DNA of 64,000 nucleotides from Cylicocyclus nassatus (Eukaryota > Nematoda > Chromadorea > Rhabditida > Strongylidae), in NCBI GenBank assembly GCA_958299035.1, contig CATQJL010000001.1, positions 21,621,433-21,685,432 on the forward strand, in the 5' to 3' direction. Made by a program: the position numbers and the translations under genes. Of the stretch, positions 34,585 to 47,020 are shown one piece after another. The notes below the pieces were generated by a model. The model saw only the letters and a program-made list of their open reading frames with translations. It did not search any database and was not told the origin of the DNA. How positions within the stretch are numbered: position 1 is the stretch's first letter; each line of letters opens with the position of its first letter.

Positions 34585-35010
34585 TTCTGTCTTGAAAGCA
34601 GTGTCCGGGCAAATTGCGTACCCATGGATTTTTGTCTCTATTGGGCTTAGTGCTGTTTGAACAAGATTTCGGGCTCCAAATCGCTGGAAACTCTCGAAAG
34701 CAGAGGATTTTCGCACCCTCATAAGAAAGCCCAGACGATACTTTGAAATAAAAGATGGCATTGAAGGCGTCGAATTAGATAGTATGAGAAGTCCAGAGGA
34801 GCTTGTGTTCATATGCAAAAACAATATGTATTTGTGGCTCATTAGTGATAAGGGGGAGGACCCAAGCGTACGGAGGACATCTTGAAGAGTGACATTTCGC
34901 TTCATATGTCAAATCATGACATTGCCCTTGAATGATGGCTTATTTGAGGGTTTGCTGGATTACAGCATGAGAAGCTCAACTCCCCAAGTTTCGCCCGGAT
35001 GCTGCCTTTG
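34585..35010. mobile_element. MITE-like insert with AAGGCAGNNTCCGGGCAA ends (copy B)
   Basis: Ends are GAAAGCAGTGTCCGGGCAAA and, in reverse complement, CAAAGGCAGCATCCGGGCGA. It occupies the position homologous to 12565-12950 in the other duplicated block. Confidence 0.55.
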
Positions 35011-36489
35011 AGGAGAGGAGGGGCGGGGTGAGGAGCAAATGCGAGAAAAAGCGGCACAGAAACGTTTTATTACGGGAAGAAATACGGAGTAACAATTGGA
35101 CTCGGTTTTGATTAGCATTCGAATGCTTGTATTGTTGGTAGCGTCAGAGGCTCGGGCTTAAATAACTCACATCAAACGATTATTTCAAATATAACTGTGC
35201 ACTCTTACAGCGGCAGCTGCGAAATCATAGGTTGCTTCATGATATATCGATAATATTTAGTTAGTCTTTTCAAATCGGTAAATGTAAATTTGTAGTCTTC
35301 GAGATTGAGCGAAGCCCATGCTTTGCAATATTGCTAGAGTGGTTACTTGTGAAAAAACCTTTTACTTTTTAGTATGGAAGAAGGTTATCTTCAACTGTCC
35401 AATGAAAGTAAGCTACTTCTTCCAAACCTCCTTGTTTTCTGAATGTCCCAATATCAAAGTCATGCAGACCAGTGTGAGCTGCAAATGTACACAGCTTTTT
35501 GTTTTAACAGAAATGAAAGTTTACACATTGTTCGAAAACTGATGAACTTCGTTGTTTCTATTCAAGTACAAACAAACATAAGGATGTTCGCAGTCATATT
35601 TGCATATGTCAAATCTGTTGACAGACTCAAAGTTCTACTTCTCTGGATCTGAATATTGTTCGCATCTTTGCTATACCGAACAAATCCAATATGTTGGTTT
35701 ATTCATATAGATTGCCTAATGAGACATCTTCGTACTATCAAAGGCAAGAAAAAACGAAGCGATGTTTGCAGTGGCAACCTGCAGATATCTTCTCCTGCTA
35801 GGAATTGCGGGCCCTCCCGAATTGCGAGCCCTCTTGACAAAAATAAACCCGAATGTTTCACACCTTCAAGAAGACCGCACCGAAAGTGGCAGATGTTTCT
35901 CTGTGAATGCTGCGATAAGCATGCGCAATCAAGGCATTTGATTAGATGTACAACTCCGACTTTGTGTTGCGCTGTTCGTTTTGACTTATTCTATCGCAAA
36001 GATATTTCAAAAAGGCTGCATTCTATCGTCGTAATTTGACATGTCAATTAGAATGACGTAATCAACAGGTGCGGCAGGGCAACACTGATGGTACGGTCGA
36101 TACTTTCAGCTTTAAAGGGGGGAGGGATAGAGTGGGATTTTTCGCCATTTTGGATACGGTATTTTTTTTTGGGATCGTATCCGCTTATCGTTCAGCCATT
36201 GCTACAAGTTGTTTTTGATGCCAAGTGTCGCGTCTTGAGACGTTCATCCTTCTGATCGTAGCTGTTTCGGCGTTGTTTCCGATTACTGCACGTTAAGAGT
36301 TGCAAAAACTAGCGTTAATAAAGATGTTTTTGCGGCTTCCCTTGTTCGCTATATTCAAATATCGGACACCTTAACTAACGTATGCAGGGGTAGGAAGCCA
36401 CCCTCCTCGTGGTTTTTCGCAAGAATTTGATGTGTTGCGCTGGTGGTTTGGAACAACTCATTCATTTCGAACATTTCTAGCTAATGACG

Positions 36490-36800
36490 TGATTTTTTAG
36501 AATTCTGATTTTTGGCGACCATCTCTCGAATCGACTTGATTCTCTCACTATTTATTAAAGCACCACTTACTCTTGAAAACCTGCAAAGTCGCAATTGCTA
36601 ACATCCTCAAACACCAGATTCATAATAGTGGAAATTTCTCATGGTTTTTCGCTATTTTATTATTCAAAATTCTGGTTCTCGGCGGTCACTCTCTGGATCG
36701 ACCTCTTTCGCTGTACGTTTAACAAAATTTAATAAAATTCGTACTTCCGCTGAGTTTTACATCCAAATGCACCATTTGATAAACACGTTTAATTCAGATA
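36490..36800 (-). repeat. Half copy of the 58.3-60.2 kb palindromic element
   Basis: This segment aligns with about 59630-59900. Shared landmarks are AGTCGCAA.TGCT.ACATC.TCAAAC, the AGTGGAAATTT...TTTTTC.CTATTT block, TCTCGGC, GGATCGA.CT, TTCGCTGTACGTT and CCAAAT.CACCATTT. Only one arm is present and no ends were found. Confidence 0.7.
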
Positions 36801-37112
36801 TTTATGCCGTTGAATACATAGAAATATGCTTTCAATGATCTCTTTTGCATTTGTTTTACTTAGTTCCTTTTTCATTCAACAAAAAAAATTTCACCTGCAC
36901 TAGCTCAAAGGGGAAAATCGGCTCCCACTATCGCAAGTCTGATCATACCTTTTCTCAAGGTGAAGATTTTGTACAACTACAACCCAACCTACAACTCAAA
37001 TAAATGCTGCTTCTTACAAGTGAATAATTTTTCGTGCAGTTACTTGTGATCTGACTATCCAACAACAAATTTCAGTTTATCAAAATACATTTTGCTGAAC
37101 AAGATAAATCAT

Positions 37113-37405
37113 TCAAGCTTTCTTGAAACACTTGTAGTACAGCTGTTCCACGCATATCACGAAACACGTCAAGTAATCTACTCGGTCTCCAACTGCTTCT
37201 CTTTCGCATTCCTTCTTGCACTGAAAAACAAGACTACATGAAAGTTATCATTACGAAATTGGAATATACCTTGTTCTCAATTTCTCGGTAACGTTTGTAT
37301 TGAATCACTTGACCCTTTGAAACAGCATCTACATTTTGACATTTTCATAGAACATACAGTGCACGCAAACAGTCAAGCTAGAAGCAAGACCATTTCTGTA
37401 CGCAT
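37113..37405 (-). pseudogene. Broken third copy of the eight-cysteine secreted protein
   Basis: The start (ATGCGTACAG, 37405) and the exon 2 framework match paralogues 1 and 2. Exon 2 (37113-37220) is intact: 36 codons including TGA, reading CKKECEREAVGDRVDYLTCF, then a second cysteine pair. Exon 1 (37270-37405) hits a TGA after ten codons, inside the signal peptide. It is 136 bp long instead of 153 bp, so its frame is also shifted before the donor GTATAT. The surviving acceptor (TTTTTCAG) and exon 2 length equal those of paralogue 1. The upstream sequence to about 37900 is also related to the other two loci. Confidence 0.8.
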
Positions 37406-37909
37406 AATTCTGTAAAACTTAGATAAAAAATTCTGTCATATCAATCCGTATCATTATAAAAAAAGTTTGTATCAGCATTTAATTGTGAGAAACGCTGGAA
37501 TACGCTGTTGTAGCTAAAATTCCTAAAGGATTGTTGGGAATTATGCTAAGACTAGTGTATTTCAGACAGTTTGATATTTTGGATAATTTTCAGTGCGCAG
37601 TTGTTATTGTTTGCTTTACTTATTACTAAACAGTTCTGGTGCAGGCGTCTAACTGATGCAAATGTGAAAGTGGCATGAGCTCTTGCTGAATAAATCACGC
37701 ATTTTTTACGATTTTTGTAAGGTAAACAAATCCAACTTTCTTTTTGATTGATTTTAGATAAAATGACGCCGGATCTGAGTAACACCTTTTGACCTCGTGA
37801 GCCAAGAAGACGTTTACAATGTACGCATAAAATTTTGTTGCATCGAAAGGCTAAGGTTTTTTCTTCCGGTAATAGCGTTGCTGCAGGTCATTTAGGGTTT
37901 AGCCATGTT

Positions 37910-38815
37910 TGTTAAATGATGCTTATATGATCACTGGGAGGAATAAACCATGCATGTCTAAGTGACCGCTCAAACGATTCATTCAAAGTCATGCCTAAAC
38001 CGTACCCTACCGAATCTGCCAGTCAACACACTTGAGGATAGTGCTTTGCGGCTCGGATAAACAAATGAGTGGATCGGCTACTTTTGAACCCTCTGCCTAG
38101 TCACATTTACACTTCATTCGCTTCTATCCATTTCGCATTCTTACATTTATTTTGACATGAGCCTGCGTTTTTGAATTGCTAAAACTATACAAATTGGGCT
38201 GGATTTCGAGCCGTACAGCCCTCTCTTCTAACCTGCTGAAGCTGCAAAACTCAATACAAAAAACGTAACAGCTCGGTAAATTTGAACATATAAGAAGGTC
38301 GTATAATTTAGTTTACTGCAATCACTTTCACTATAATTTGAAGGATGCTATTTTGCATTTAGTCTTGTGCGACAGAACTTTGTCGACGCAGTCTCAATTT
38401 CAGATCAAATTTTGTCTTGACTTTCGGTGACCCAAAAACCTGTTAAAAAAGCAAAAACTTTGACAGCACAGTAAACTTTTATAGAGATATATTGGTACTG
38501 ATTATCATATCACAGCCGACTACTGCTGCAAAGCATGAAAATGCTATAGGAAATGCAGAGAGAACTTTATGTCGTCACCGGCAGAGAAGTCCAGACATCT
38601 GCAACAAACACGCTTCCCCAAACGTCCGTATCAGCTGTCCGCGAAGGATGGAGCATATTATTTACGCATACCGTCTTCTTATCAGTAAGAAACATTTGAC
38701 AGAAGCAGTTCTCTGTGGATCAAACGAACCAAAATAAGACAACTTATATTGCTTACAATCTTTCGCTACTGTCGAAGTGATGTTTAGTTGACTAATAAAT
38801 AGATTCGTTTTGACA
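37910..38815. other. No gene recognised
   Basis: An 81-codon open frame at 38492-38737 has no recognisable homology or splice context. Nothing else stands out. Confidence 0.35.
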
Positions 38816-38819
38816 TGTA

Positions 38820-39550
38820 TTAGGTTGTCCCAAAAGTAAACTCCATTTTAAAATAACTTGAGCTATTTTTGTTTTCCTGACAGATTTAGGGTACCATTCG
38901 ATAGAGCGGAGCAATGTCTACAAAAAGGCCACTAAAGATCCACCTAACTCGTAACCCATGTAAAATCTGGAGCCAAGAATCAAGATTTTTCAGCTACCCT
39001 GAAAATCGGATCTTCCTTTCAGAAAGTTCGCACTGACTTCCATGGTTTCGGGGCTCAAAATTGAGAATTAAAGATGGTCCAAAAATGTCAAAATGCCGCT
39101 TTTTTTCGGGTTTTTCTTGTGAAACTTGGTATTTCTCGATTGTAAGAGCATATGCAGGAATGAAATTTCAAGGTTATACTTAGAAGCTTGTAGTGTACAA
39201 TGACATATGAGAGGAGCTGGGGGCGGAGTTTTCCATTTTTGACTTATCTTATTTTTCTCGATTTCTGTGCACGGAAAAAACCCAGGACAGGCATATTTGA
39301 GTACTACTTTGCCTACTGTATAATTACCAAGTTGGAGGTCCGTAGGGTTTTTTTTCGCAAAAATTCAAATTTTTACGTGGCAAAATTTTTTTCGATTCTG
39401 GCTTCAAAGTTTACATGGAATGCGCATAGGCAGATCCTTGGTCGTTTTGTAGAGCATGAGCTGCTATATCAAATGATATTCAAATTATACTAGGAAAACC
39501 AGAACACTTTAGATTATTTAGAAAAGGAGTTTACTTTTAGGACAACCTAT
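38820..39550. mobile_element. Mariner-type MITE with TTAGGTTGTCCCAAAAG ends
   Basis: The left end TTAGGTTGTCCCAAAAGTAA and right end TTACTTTTAGGACAACCTA are inverted, with TA at 38818-38819 and 39551-39552. It carries GGTACCATTCGATAGAGC near the left end, a motif shared with the copies at 15327 and 53890. The inner parts are not a simple palindrome. A 97-codon open frame in the right half is not transposase-like. Confidence 0.8.
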
Positions 39551-39552
39551 TA

Positions 39553-41280
39553 ATTTCGAAACTTTGAGATTCTAGCACTTTCCTGAATAAGGATTTTCTG
39601 TGAGAAAGTAGTTTTGAATCACTAGTATCACAAATTTTACGTGAAATTGTCAGTAATAAACGATCATTTTTTGTAGGCTAATTCTTTCACTTTGACTTCT
39701 GTGTTTCGCTTTCAACTTTAGGAGTGCACAGACGAGCAATTTATTGGATAGTGTTTACTTAGTACATTCAACCTCTAATTACATGGCGTGCTACAACGAA
39801 GATTGTAACTGCTGTCTATGAGGTTTTGTAACCAAAAATGTGTGAGAGTTTCCGGGCACTTGCAAGTAGGGGTCCACTTTGAGCAGTCCATATCGCCGAA
39901 TTTGACCCTGGGGCTTGCAAATGGCAGCAAGTTCCAAATTATGTGTGACTGCCAATCGTACGTTCGCAACCTCAGTTCGCTTTTTGGATGCTTCTTGCAG
40001 GGTGTACCTCTTGAGGGGGCCTTTGGATCATTTGAGGCTAATCGGCTTTATAAGCTCGCTGATAACGTAAGACCTCCAACCGAAGATGTAGGTCGCTGGA
40101 GGACAGAGTATCTGTTCGTCTAATGTCTTGCGCATAAGGGTGTCTCACGCACCTGCGCACTGAATCATGCTCAAATGGTTATCTTACCTCACTTTACTGC
40201 ACAGCAATGTTGACAGCTTATAGATAGATACAAGCATGCTTATGATTGCAATGTCCCCCTTTTGATTAGTTCTATCACATGCAGTACCGCTTACGTCTAG
40301 TCAAAAAAGTGCGCGGTCCAGGCTCGTATCACTAACGAGCTATTTGAGGTGCGCATGAGGAAATAAAGTCATAGTCATAGCTAAATTACTACCTAGCTTT
40401 TTTTCGTAAATTTTCTACACTACAATGTAGTTACAACCTCAAAATTGTGATTGGTGCGCAGTATTGATCCAAGCGGCGGGGTGGAACGCTCCAGAAAAGC
40501 ATGCCACTGAATTGGGTCCTGTGATGAACATTATTGCTTTGTCGTATGTGCTTTCGTTTTTTGTTCTTCTGTCCTGTTTTTCTCATTTTATTTTTATTTC
40601 TGAAAGGGCCATAAGGCATGTGATAATTCATTTGTCACGATGTCGATTTAAGTTCACTGAGGCCAACTCTTGCCGAACCCTGAAAATATTTTTGAATTAA
40701 TATTCATAAGTTCGGCCCAATGCACACAGTGTCTTTAGGAGCCACAGTCGTCGAAGTCATCGTTTACTCAAGTAGAGTGATTATTTTGCCTAACAGTAGG
40801 TTTAGGGCTTTTCGAAATTCAGACCTTCGCATTTCTGCGGAAGATATGGCCACGATCTCCCAGATCCCCATACTCTAGATTAGTAGTGCGTTATGGAACG
40901 TGTAATTAAAATTAGAAATTAAATTGTGAAATCGTTATGTGGTAACTATGGGAAGAGGAAGTTTTTTCGCAGGAGAACAAATGCGATAAATTAGCTGCTT
41001 GACTTATTATAGCTTGGTTGATGGTTTGAGAATGACCATTGTGAGTTACAGCTCTGAGCAAAGATGTGTCCACCATTGTTAACAGAATCTTGACATATCG
41101 ACACCTTGCACAATCGTCCTTTTCTGGCCTTTTTTTTCTTTTTGACCGCGATTTGCGAAACCTTTGTCAAGCACACAGTCAGAACAAATCCTTAACTTTG
41201 TAAGAAGTTTATTTACGGTTCTATTGGGGATAGAAAGCCAGCCGGTGGGTTTGAGGCACTATTTTGTTTCACAATCTTTT
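39553..41280. other. No supported gene
   Basis: Open frames at 39818-40123 and 40464-40700 have balanced composition but no splice or family support. I could not decide whether they are coding. Confidence 0.35.
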
Positions 41281-41288
41281 AACTGCTC

Positions 41289-41530
41289 AGACAATAACTC
41301 GGACGAGCGGCGGGCCATTACCGGGCGGGCGATCATGCCTCCCGCCGCTCGTCCTCTAGAGGCAGGCGGGCCGCCCGCTACAGATATAAAGCGGACGAGC
41401 GGAGTACTTTTAGCGGGCGAGCGGAGTACCTTTAGCGGGCGAGCGGAGTACTTTCCTCCACTCTCCCGCTAAAAGTACTCCGCTCGTCCGCTCGCATCAA
41501 AGCGGACGAGCGGAGTGCCTTTGGCGGGCT
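41289..41530. repeat. GC-rich subterminal repeat array (left)
   Basis: Repeated units include GCGGACGAGCGG, GCGGGCGAGCGGAGTAC and their reverse complements (for example GTACTCCGCTCGTCCGC), with AGTACTTTTAG/CTAAAAGTACT forming a local hairpin. CpG density is far above that of the flanks. The motif recurs at 48905-49085. Confidence 0.8.
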
Positions 41531-42135
41531 AATATCTATATATTGTCTCGCTCTCCCTCTAGAGATATGCCTCTTCTGAAGACTGCACGGATTTGACAGC
41601 TTACTGTCATTGCGTTAATAATCTCTCCTTTCTTTTCCTATGGGCAGATGTGCTAACGCCTAAATTCTTGAGATAGATATTACAAACAATTATTGTAACG
41701 TTTTATAGTTTATTAGAAAAGCTAACCACATGCAAAAGCAGATGCAATGGCATGCTCAGCGTCATGAATTGAAACAGCACGAGATGATAAACCGGAACAA
41801 AATAAGCATCAACGAAGTAAACAACAAGATCACATTCTCATGAGCGAAAAAAGGTGCACAGGTGCAAGTACCCATCTACACGTACGCCAAAAATCCGCTG
41901 TTTACCAAAAAGTCTTCTAGAATCTTCTCAATCTTTTTCTTCCACCTTCCGAAGCATCTTCATCTCCTGGTGCCGCACGCTTCTGTCGCTGAAGCACATG
42001 AAATAATCACTAAATTGTCTATTTGCTGTTATGTTCTCACGTCGCTAGGTGTCCATTTCCCCGAGTGGTAACTGTAAGACCGCACATCTCGCCTAAATTT
42101 TATAAACAATATGTAGAATGGTGAAACCGATTTTC

Positions 42136-43604
42136 TTAAACATACAGCGCCATTTGCAGGCATCTGAAGAGGTGTGGCCGCCAGTCCTTTTGCTGCTCCA
42201 TTAATTCATCCAAAATTTTCTCTCTTTCTTCATCCGTTTCTGCTAGATTTTTGTAAAACCTTTAATGAAACATTTCGTAGTTCACAGCAAGTCTCGATCG
42301 TGGAGAGCTCACTTAGAATTCTCAAGATTGACATCCATCCAGGGTTTTAATTCGTCGTGCCCGAAGCCTAGCATATCTTCTCCAAAATCTAAATATTGGT
42401 AATATTCTCAAACCGCGCCCCTATAAACTTGCCCTTTACCTTTCAACACGTCCTCTATTTCTTCGGGGAGGCTTTTTAAAGCCTCATTCCTTCCTCCGGT
42501 TTGGCTCATTCTCACGGAAAATTCCTAGATTTTTTCTGGGGGCTCCGTGATCCAAATGCACTTTGTAGAAAGTACCCTTCCTTGCAAATCTTCCTGAAAC
42601 TTACTCTTTCCAGCACAAATCGATACAAAGAACAAAGTAGTTGGTACGCATTCCCTTTTCTTTTTCTCTCCCAATCCCTAGCTAGTTGCGTTAGACTGAC
42701 CTAGATTAGTGTTTTCATAAATGCCATGAAATCTTTGTAGGAACCTGCTTAAACGGGGGATTCGCGTCTATCTTCCATAGCTTTGAGCAATTGTGCACAC
42801 TAACAGTAACGTTAGTATCTGGAGCATTCCTTTCCGCATTTTCCATAAATCGTGCCGTCTTTGTTGAAATTGCCCTGGCTATCTCAGCCTGAAACAGGAT
42901 ATTACAATGATATTAACGAACAAAAAACTCAGCCATACCGTCATTCTATTAGCAATGTTCCACAGCTGATGGTTATCAGGATCATTCAAGCGATTTAGAT
43001 CTCCATATGTCGTCTTTGCGCACATTACTACGTTGGATCTCACAAATTCCTAGAAAAACCATTTTTTGCTTTTGTGGTTTACAGAGGTAGAATTCACATG
43101 AAAAGTTGCTTCATTGAATCTTTGTTGACGCATCCTTGACAGTATATACTTGGCGGCTTGATCCATGTATAAAACATTGTTGCGAACGCAGTCGCATAAG
43201 GATTTAGGAGAAGGAGATGTTTCAGGATTACGAGAACGTGCATCGAAGTGGAATTCACTCCTCTCGTAGACGTTCCCTCAAAAATCAAAAACTTTTCATA
43301 GCCTTTTGTCCAAGACGTCATAAATATTTACCTCGAGGAACCTCCTCTTCTATCCCTGCGGAATTTTCTTCGTTGAACTCATTCTCGACTCTTTCATCAC
43401 TGCAAATGCGAACTTAATATCGAAAACTAAGATGAGGTGCAAAACGAACTTTTTCTGAGGAGATGCCAGCTGCCTCAAAGCGGATTTCTGCTTGGCGTAG
43501 ACTCTTGGTGGGGCTGCGATACTGCTAAGAATATATGGCCGGTACATTTCACTGCAGTAATTCAAAACAATTAAGCAGAGGAAGCAATGTGCTAGAGAAA
43601 ACAT
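42136..43604 (-). CDS. Intact nine-exon gene of unknown function, 345 aa
   Basis: Exons are 43450-43604, 43332-43399, 43098-43276, 42939-43049, 42745-42888, 42605-42700, 42440-42524, 42313-42388 and 42136-42259. All eight introns (44-79 bp) have GT-AG ends, and the total is 1038 coding bases with no internal stop. The start at 43604 gives a hydrophobic N terminus (MFSLAHCFLCLIVLNYC). A pyrimidine-rich acceptor TTACTGCAG lies just before the second ATG (43547), which suggests a trans-spliced start there and a 326 aa product without a signal peptide. After an acidic stretch (about residues 53-73) the protein is largely helical, with a CDC motif and a C terminus containing DWRPHLFRC. I recognise no family. 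It starts about 110 bp downstream of the transposase stop on the same strand, so it may be a second element gene, a captured host gene or an operon partner. Confidence 0.75.
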
Positions 43605-43653
43605 AGCGGCACGATAACGATATAAATCAAGCCAAGCAACGGGAGAAAATATA

Positions 43654-43659
43654 TTTATT
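43654..43659 (-). terminator. Polyadenylation signal AATAAA
   Basis: AATAAA on the minus strand lies about 60 bases past the transposase stop codon and about 50 bases before the next start at 43604. It is consistent with closely spaced nematode genes, where 3' end formation of the first gene precedes trans-splicing of the second. Confidence 0.45.
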
Positions 43660-43715
43660 CAATCAAACACATCATTCAAAGTCTACATATATATATGTGT
43701 CGCTTCCAAAATTGA

Positions 43716-46700
43716 TTATTGAGCATGTTCCGGCAATGTCAGAAGCATTCCTGGTACTTGTATATGCTCCAGTTTTTTTTTGCGAAAGAAGCTGTTACTC
43801 TCCATGACTTCTTTCATAGGTCCTAATCCTATTCTTGTGCCCTCTTCCGAGTGTGGGAATCGATTAATCCGAAAATGAAGGTCCACAAAAGAGTTACTTG
43901 TGGAATATTCTTCCAGCAACACTGTTACAGAGTTAGTCAGTGCGCTATATAGGAAAAGTATAACAGATCCGTAGCTATTTACGCTTTCACCCGTTTCGGA
44001 TCTGATATAAACGAGGTCCTGTCGCGTTCTTTTAGAATGCCTCCAATACTTGCCGCTTGAAAAAATTCGGCTTTTTATGACGAGGCGGCAACTGATAAAG
44101 AAAAAGCTGTAAGAAGCTAAAAGCTTGATGAAGCATATCACGTACTAAGGAATCTCATGTGTACGCATTATTCGCCCCTTTTCGGGTTCATGAAGCTCTT
44201 CAAATCTGATTCCGCTATGCTTGGGTATGTAGCACTCTGCGTTTATTTGAATATCAGTGGGAAATCTAAACGTCACGTTATTGCACATATAACATAGCGC
44301 CAAGGTGGACTTTTCGTTGTGCTGATTTTCGATTTTCTTTCTGAGTGACTCGTAGAATTCATTGTCAGAGTTTTAAATGAACATTAGACGGATCTTTTTT
44401 CCGAGCAAATACCTGCGAACGTAGATATTAAGGAAAGAATCAAAATGATTGCTTTTACTTTTCCGGTACAAGCGCTGCGCTATTGGTTGTTGTTTGATTT
44501 ATTTTCAGTTGGAGTCTGCGGTGGTGACTTTCAAATACTGAAGAAGATCATTGATAAAGCGTTCCATATTGAGTCAATTCGCCTTTCATAGCATGGTCGA
44601 AGAACCACTATAGACGAAAAAAGTCAAAAAACAAAATGTTTGTGTTGATAGTTGAAACCATACACTTACATGGGTTTTCATTGTACAGGTTTGTGGTGCT
44701 AGAGTAGCCCATAGTTCTTTGGTATAAGAAGCAATAGTTTGTGCCTTCTCAATAATTGACGTTGTAAGAAATTTAGTTTTTGAGATAAGTCGCAGGCATA
44801 GCCAGTAGCCTATCAGACTGGCTGCAGCAAAGGGTGAACTTATAATATCAACCGCCGCGACGAGTGGGAATATCACTGATGCTAACTAGATTAAGGAACT
44901 GCCATTATCGAATAAGGAAAGACTCAAAGGCATTTTAGTCAGTGTGTATACCTCCTCCAGTTCTGCTCCCTTGCAAGTCGGAATATCCTCCAAAGATACA
45001 ATCAAGCTTCTAGTATATGTATGTGATTGCATTCCGAGAAGACTATTTTTTACGCGCTCAATTCCCTCATTTGAAATCCTTAATTCTGGGAATTTGGACG
45101 ATGTACTGAACAAATCTGTAATACTCAAACTTCAACTCATAATTGTTGGCATCGTAGGTTCACCCCTTAGTCTATTTCTTGTAATTCCCTCAAAGCAAAT
45201 GTGTAGTTGGTCACCAAGAAAATGACAAGGAGGTAACAAGTCGAACAAAAAGGTTTTTGCTGAAACGATGGAGAATATTAAAAAACCAAACTGATAAGTG
45301 CTCTACTGTTTAGTCCATATTGTGACGCTCCCGCATCAACACAGTAAGATCCTTCACTCCGTGTTCTGTTGTCTGCGTTGGTCGCAGGTATCCACACTCT
45401 ATGACTATCTATCAGTTGTCCTCGTATATAACACTTTGAACATCCGTATTCCGAATTCCATCGCGGAGTTCCAAATAAAACTTGTTGCGCCTGCACTTTG
45501 ACCAAACATACTTAGCATGTGTAACAAAAACACTGCGCCATATCGGCTATCCCTCGGAAAAGCTGGATGCTCACAGTTCATAAGGTATTTCCACACATTA
45601 TTCCACACATTATTTCTAGTGGGGCCTCAAGCAAATTTCGAAGCTCAGCCTCAAGCCTAGACATATCTGATGTTTACAAAGCTTGCTTCGACTTGGCGAT
45701 AAAATCTTGCCTGCTGAAAAGAACTTCTAGCATTTTTTGTGTCGGCTTTAAGCGCGTGTGCATCATTCCGGCTATCACGGAGTTGAAATATTGATCTGCT
45801 TTTGATGGATGTAATCCTTCAACGCGAAGATAGAGTGGCCACATTTCTTTTCTGTACGTACTAATCTAATGCTGGAAATTTCGTGAGTGTATAGGACCCA
45901 ACTTAGAAATCCTTCTTGGAACGAATCCATCTATAGATAGTGACAGAAGAATTTTCAAGTACCTTCGGTTGAAGTCCGACGCAGTTTCGATGTTTTCATA
46001 ATATCCACCAAAAAGCCGTCTGTCGCTCCGATCCGTCACATCAGTCTTGGCATAACTCGTGATAAAAGAATGGAGAACCTGCTGAATTTACCCTCTCATG
46101 AAGGAATCGGTGCATCTCGATTATTTCGTGGAAATTATCGACAAGGATATCGGTGACTTGCGGAAGAATATTGACTATGTGAACCTCCGATCTTTCCATT
46201 CGCTTCGTTCTCTTTATCGGCATTCTTTAATGCGTAGTTTCCTGTTGCACACGATCATTCGGAAACCTGACCCAAAAATTTTAAAGCTGCGATTAGTGCA
46301 GATATATTGTGTTGGACTCATCAACTCCATACAACCAGAACAAAAGAAATATCTCTGATGATCATAGTCATGCATGATGCTTTCGTTCAGTTCCTTTACA
46401 TGTTTTTCATACTGAAATCTCTTACTAAGAAGAAACAAATGAGAAGATCGTGTCTCGGATACCGTTATAGGTGGACGGAATCCATAAATAACGGTCATCA
46501 ATTCCTCCATGCGAGACACTCCTTCCTCAGAAACTCCGAAGTGAAGCACGTACATGGCATAATATATCGCTCGTTCAAAAACGGCTGGATAGATGTCATG
46601 ACTTGTGACCAAAAAATATCGGTACATACACATTCTGAGTGTCCTGGGGTCGGAAGTTGACTCATTGTGATTGCGGGCATGATTTGATGTAACTTCTTCA

Positions 46701-47020
46701 TCAGCCGCAATGTGTGAAGTACTCGATTGCTCATCATAATAATCCTAGTTGTTCTTGAGACAAGGTAAAATTCAGATCTTTCAGTGGTATCATACCTTGA
46801 TTTTCCATATTAGAGTTTTCAGTGAAATCTCTGTTTTGCTGTTCGCGCCTATGCAATTCGGCAACATGTGCCGCATCCACTCGCCTTTGATGACTTCGTT
46901 GAGTCATGTACTCATTTACTGCTTCTAACAATAAGAATGTGTGATGATAATACGTCGAGGTCAATTAACTCTAAAAATACCTCCGTAAGCTCGAACGCTT
47001 CGTGGTCTAATTTCGAACAT
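43716..47020 (-). pseudogene. Spliced transposase, CMC (En/Spm-like) type, decayed
   Basis: From ATG at 47020 the minus strand encodes the features of this class in order. They are: an N-terminal helix (QRRVDAAHVAELHRR); a CSGC...C zinc-like segment; LSLSIDGFVPRRISK spliced to MWPLYLRVEG; GTPRWNSEYGCSKCYIRG; DLLPPCHFLGDQLH; KGAELEE spliced to a hydrophobic stretch; CTMKTH spliced to WFFDHA; FESHHRRLQ; and a C-terminal domain ending LPEHAQ. About ten introns of 39-70 bp with GT-AG ends are needed, and most join in phase (for example 46925-46980 and 46046-46090). Lesions remain: a phase mismatch near 46750, a frame break followed by TAA at 46227-46229, a TGA (44548-44550) where tryptophan is expected, and a TAA at 44373-44375. 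It would cut and paste the element; this copy looks inactive. Family assignment rests on motif recognition. Confidence 0.7.

Larger units (their letters stand above)
33277..35870. repeat. Segmental duplication, copy B
   Basis: This is the counterpart of 11270-13850 in the same orientation. It carries paralogue 2, the homologous upstream region and the same AAGGCAG-ended insert (about 34585-35010). Confidence 0.8.
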
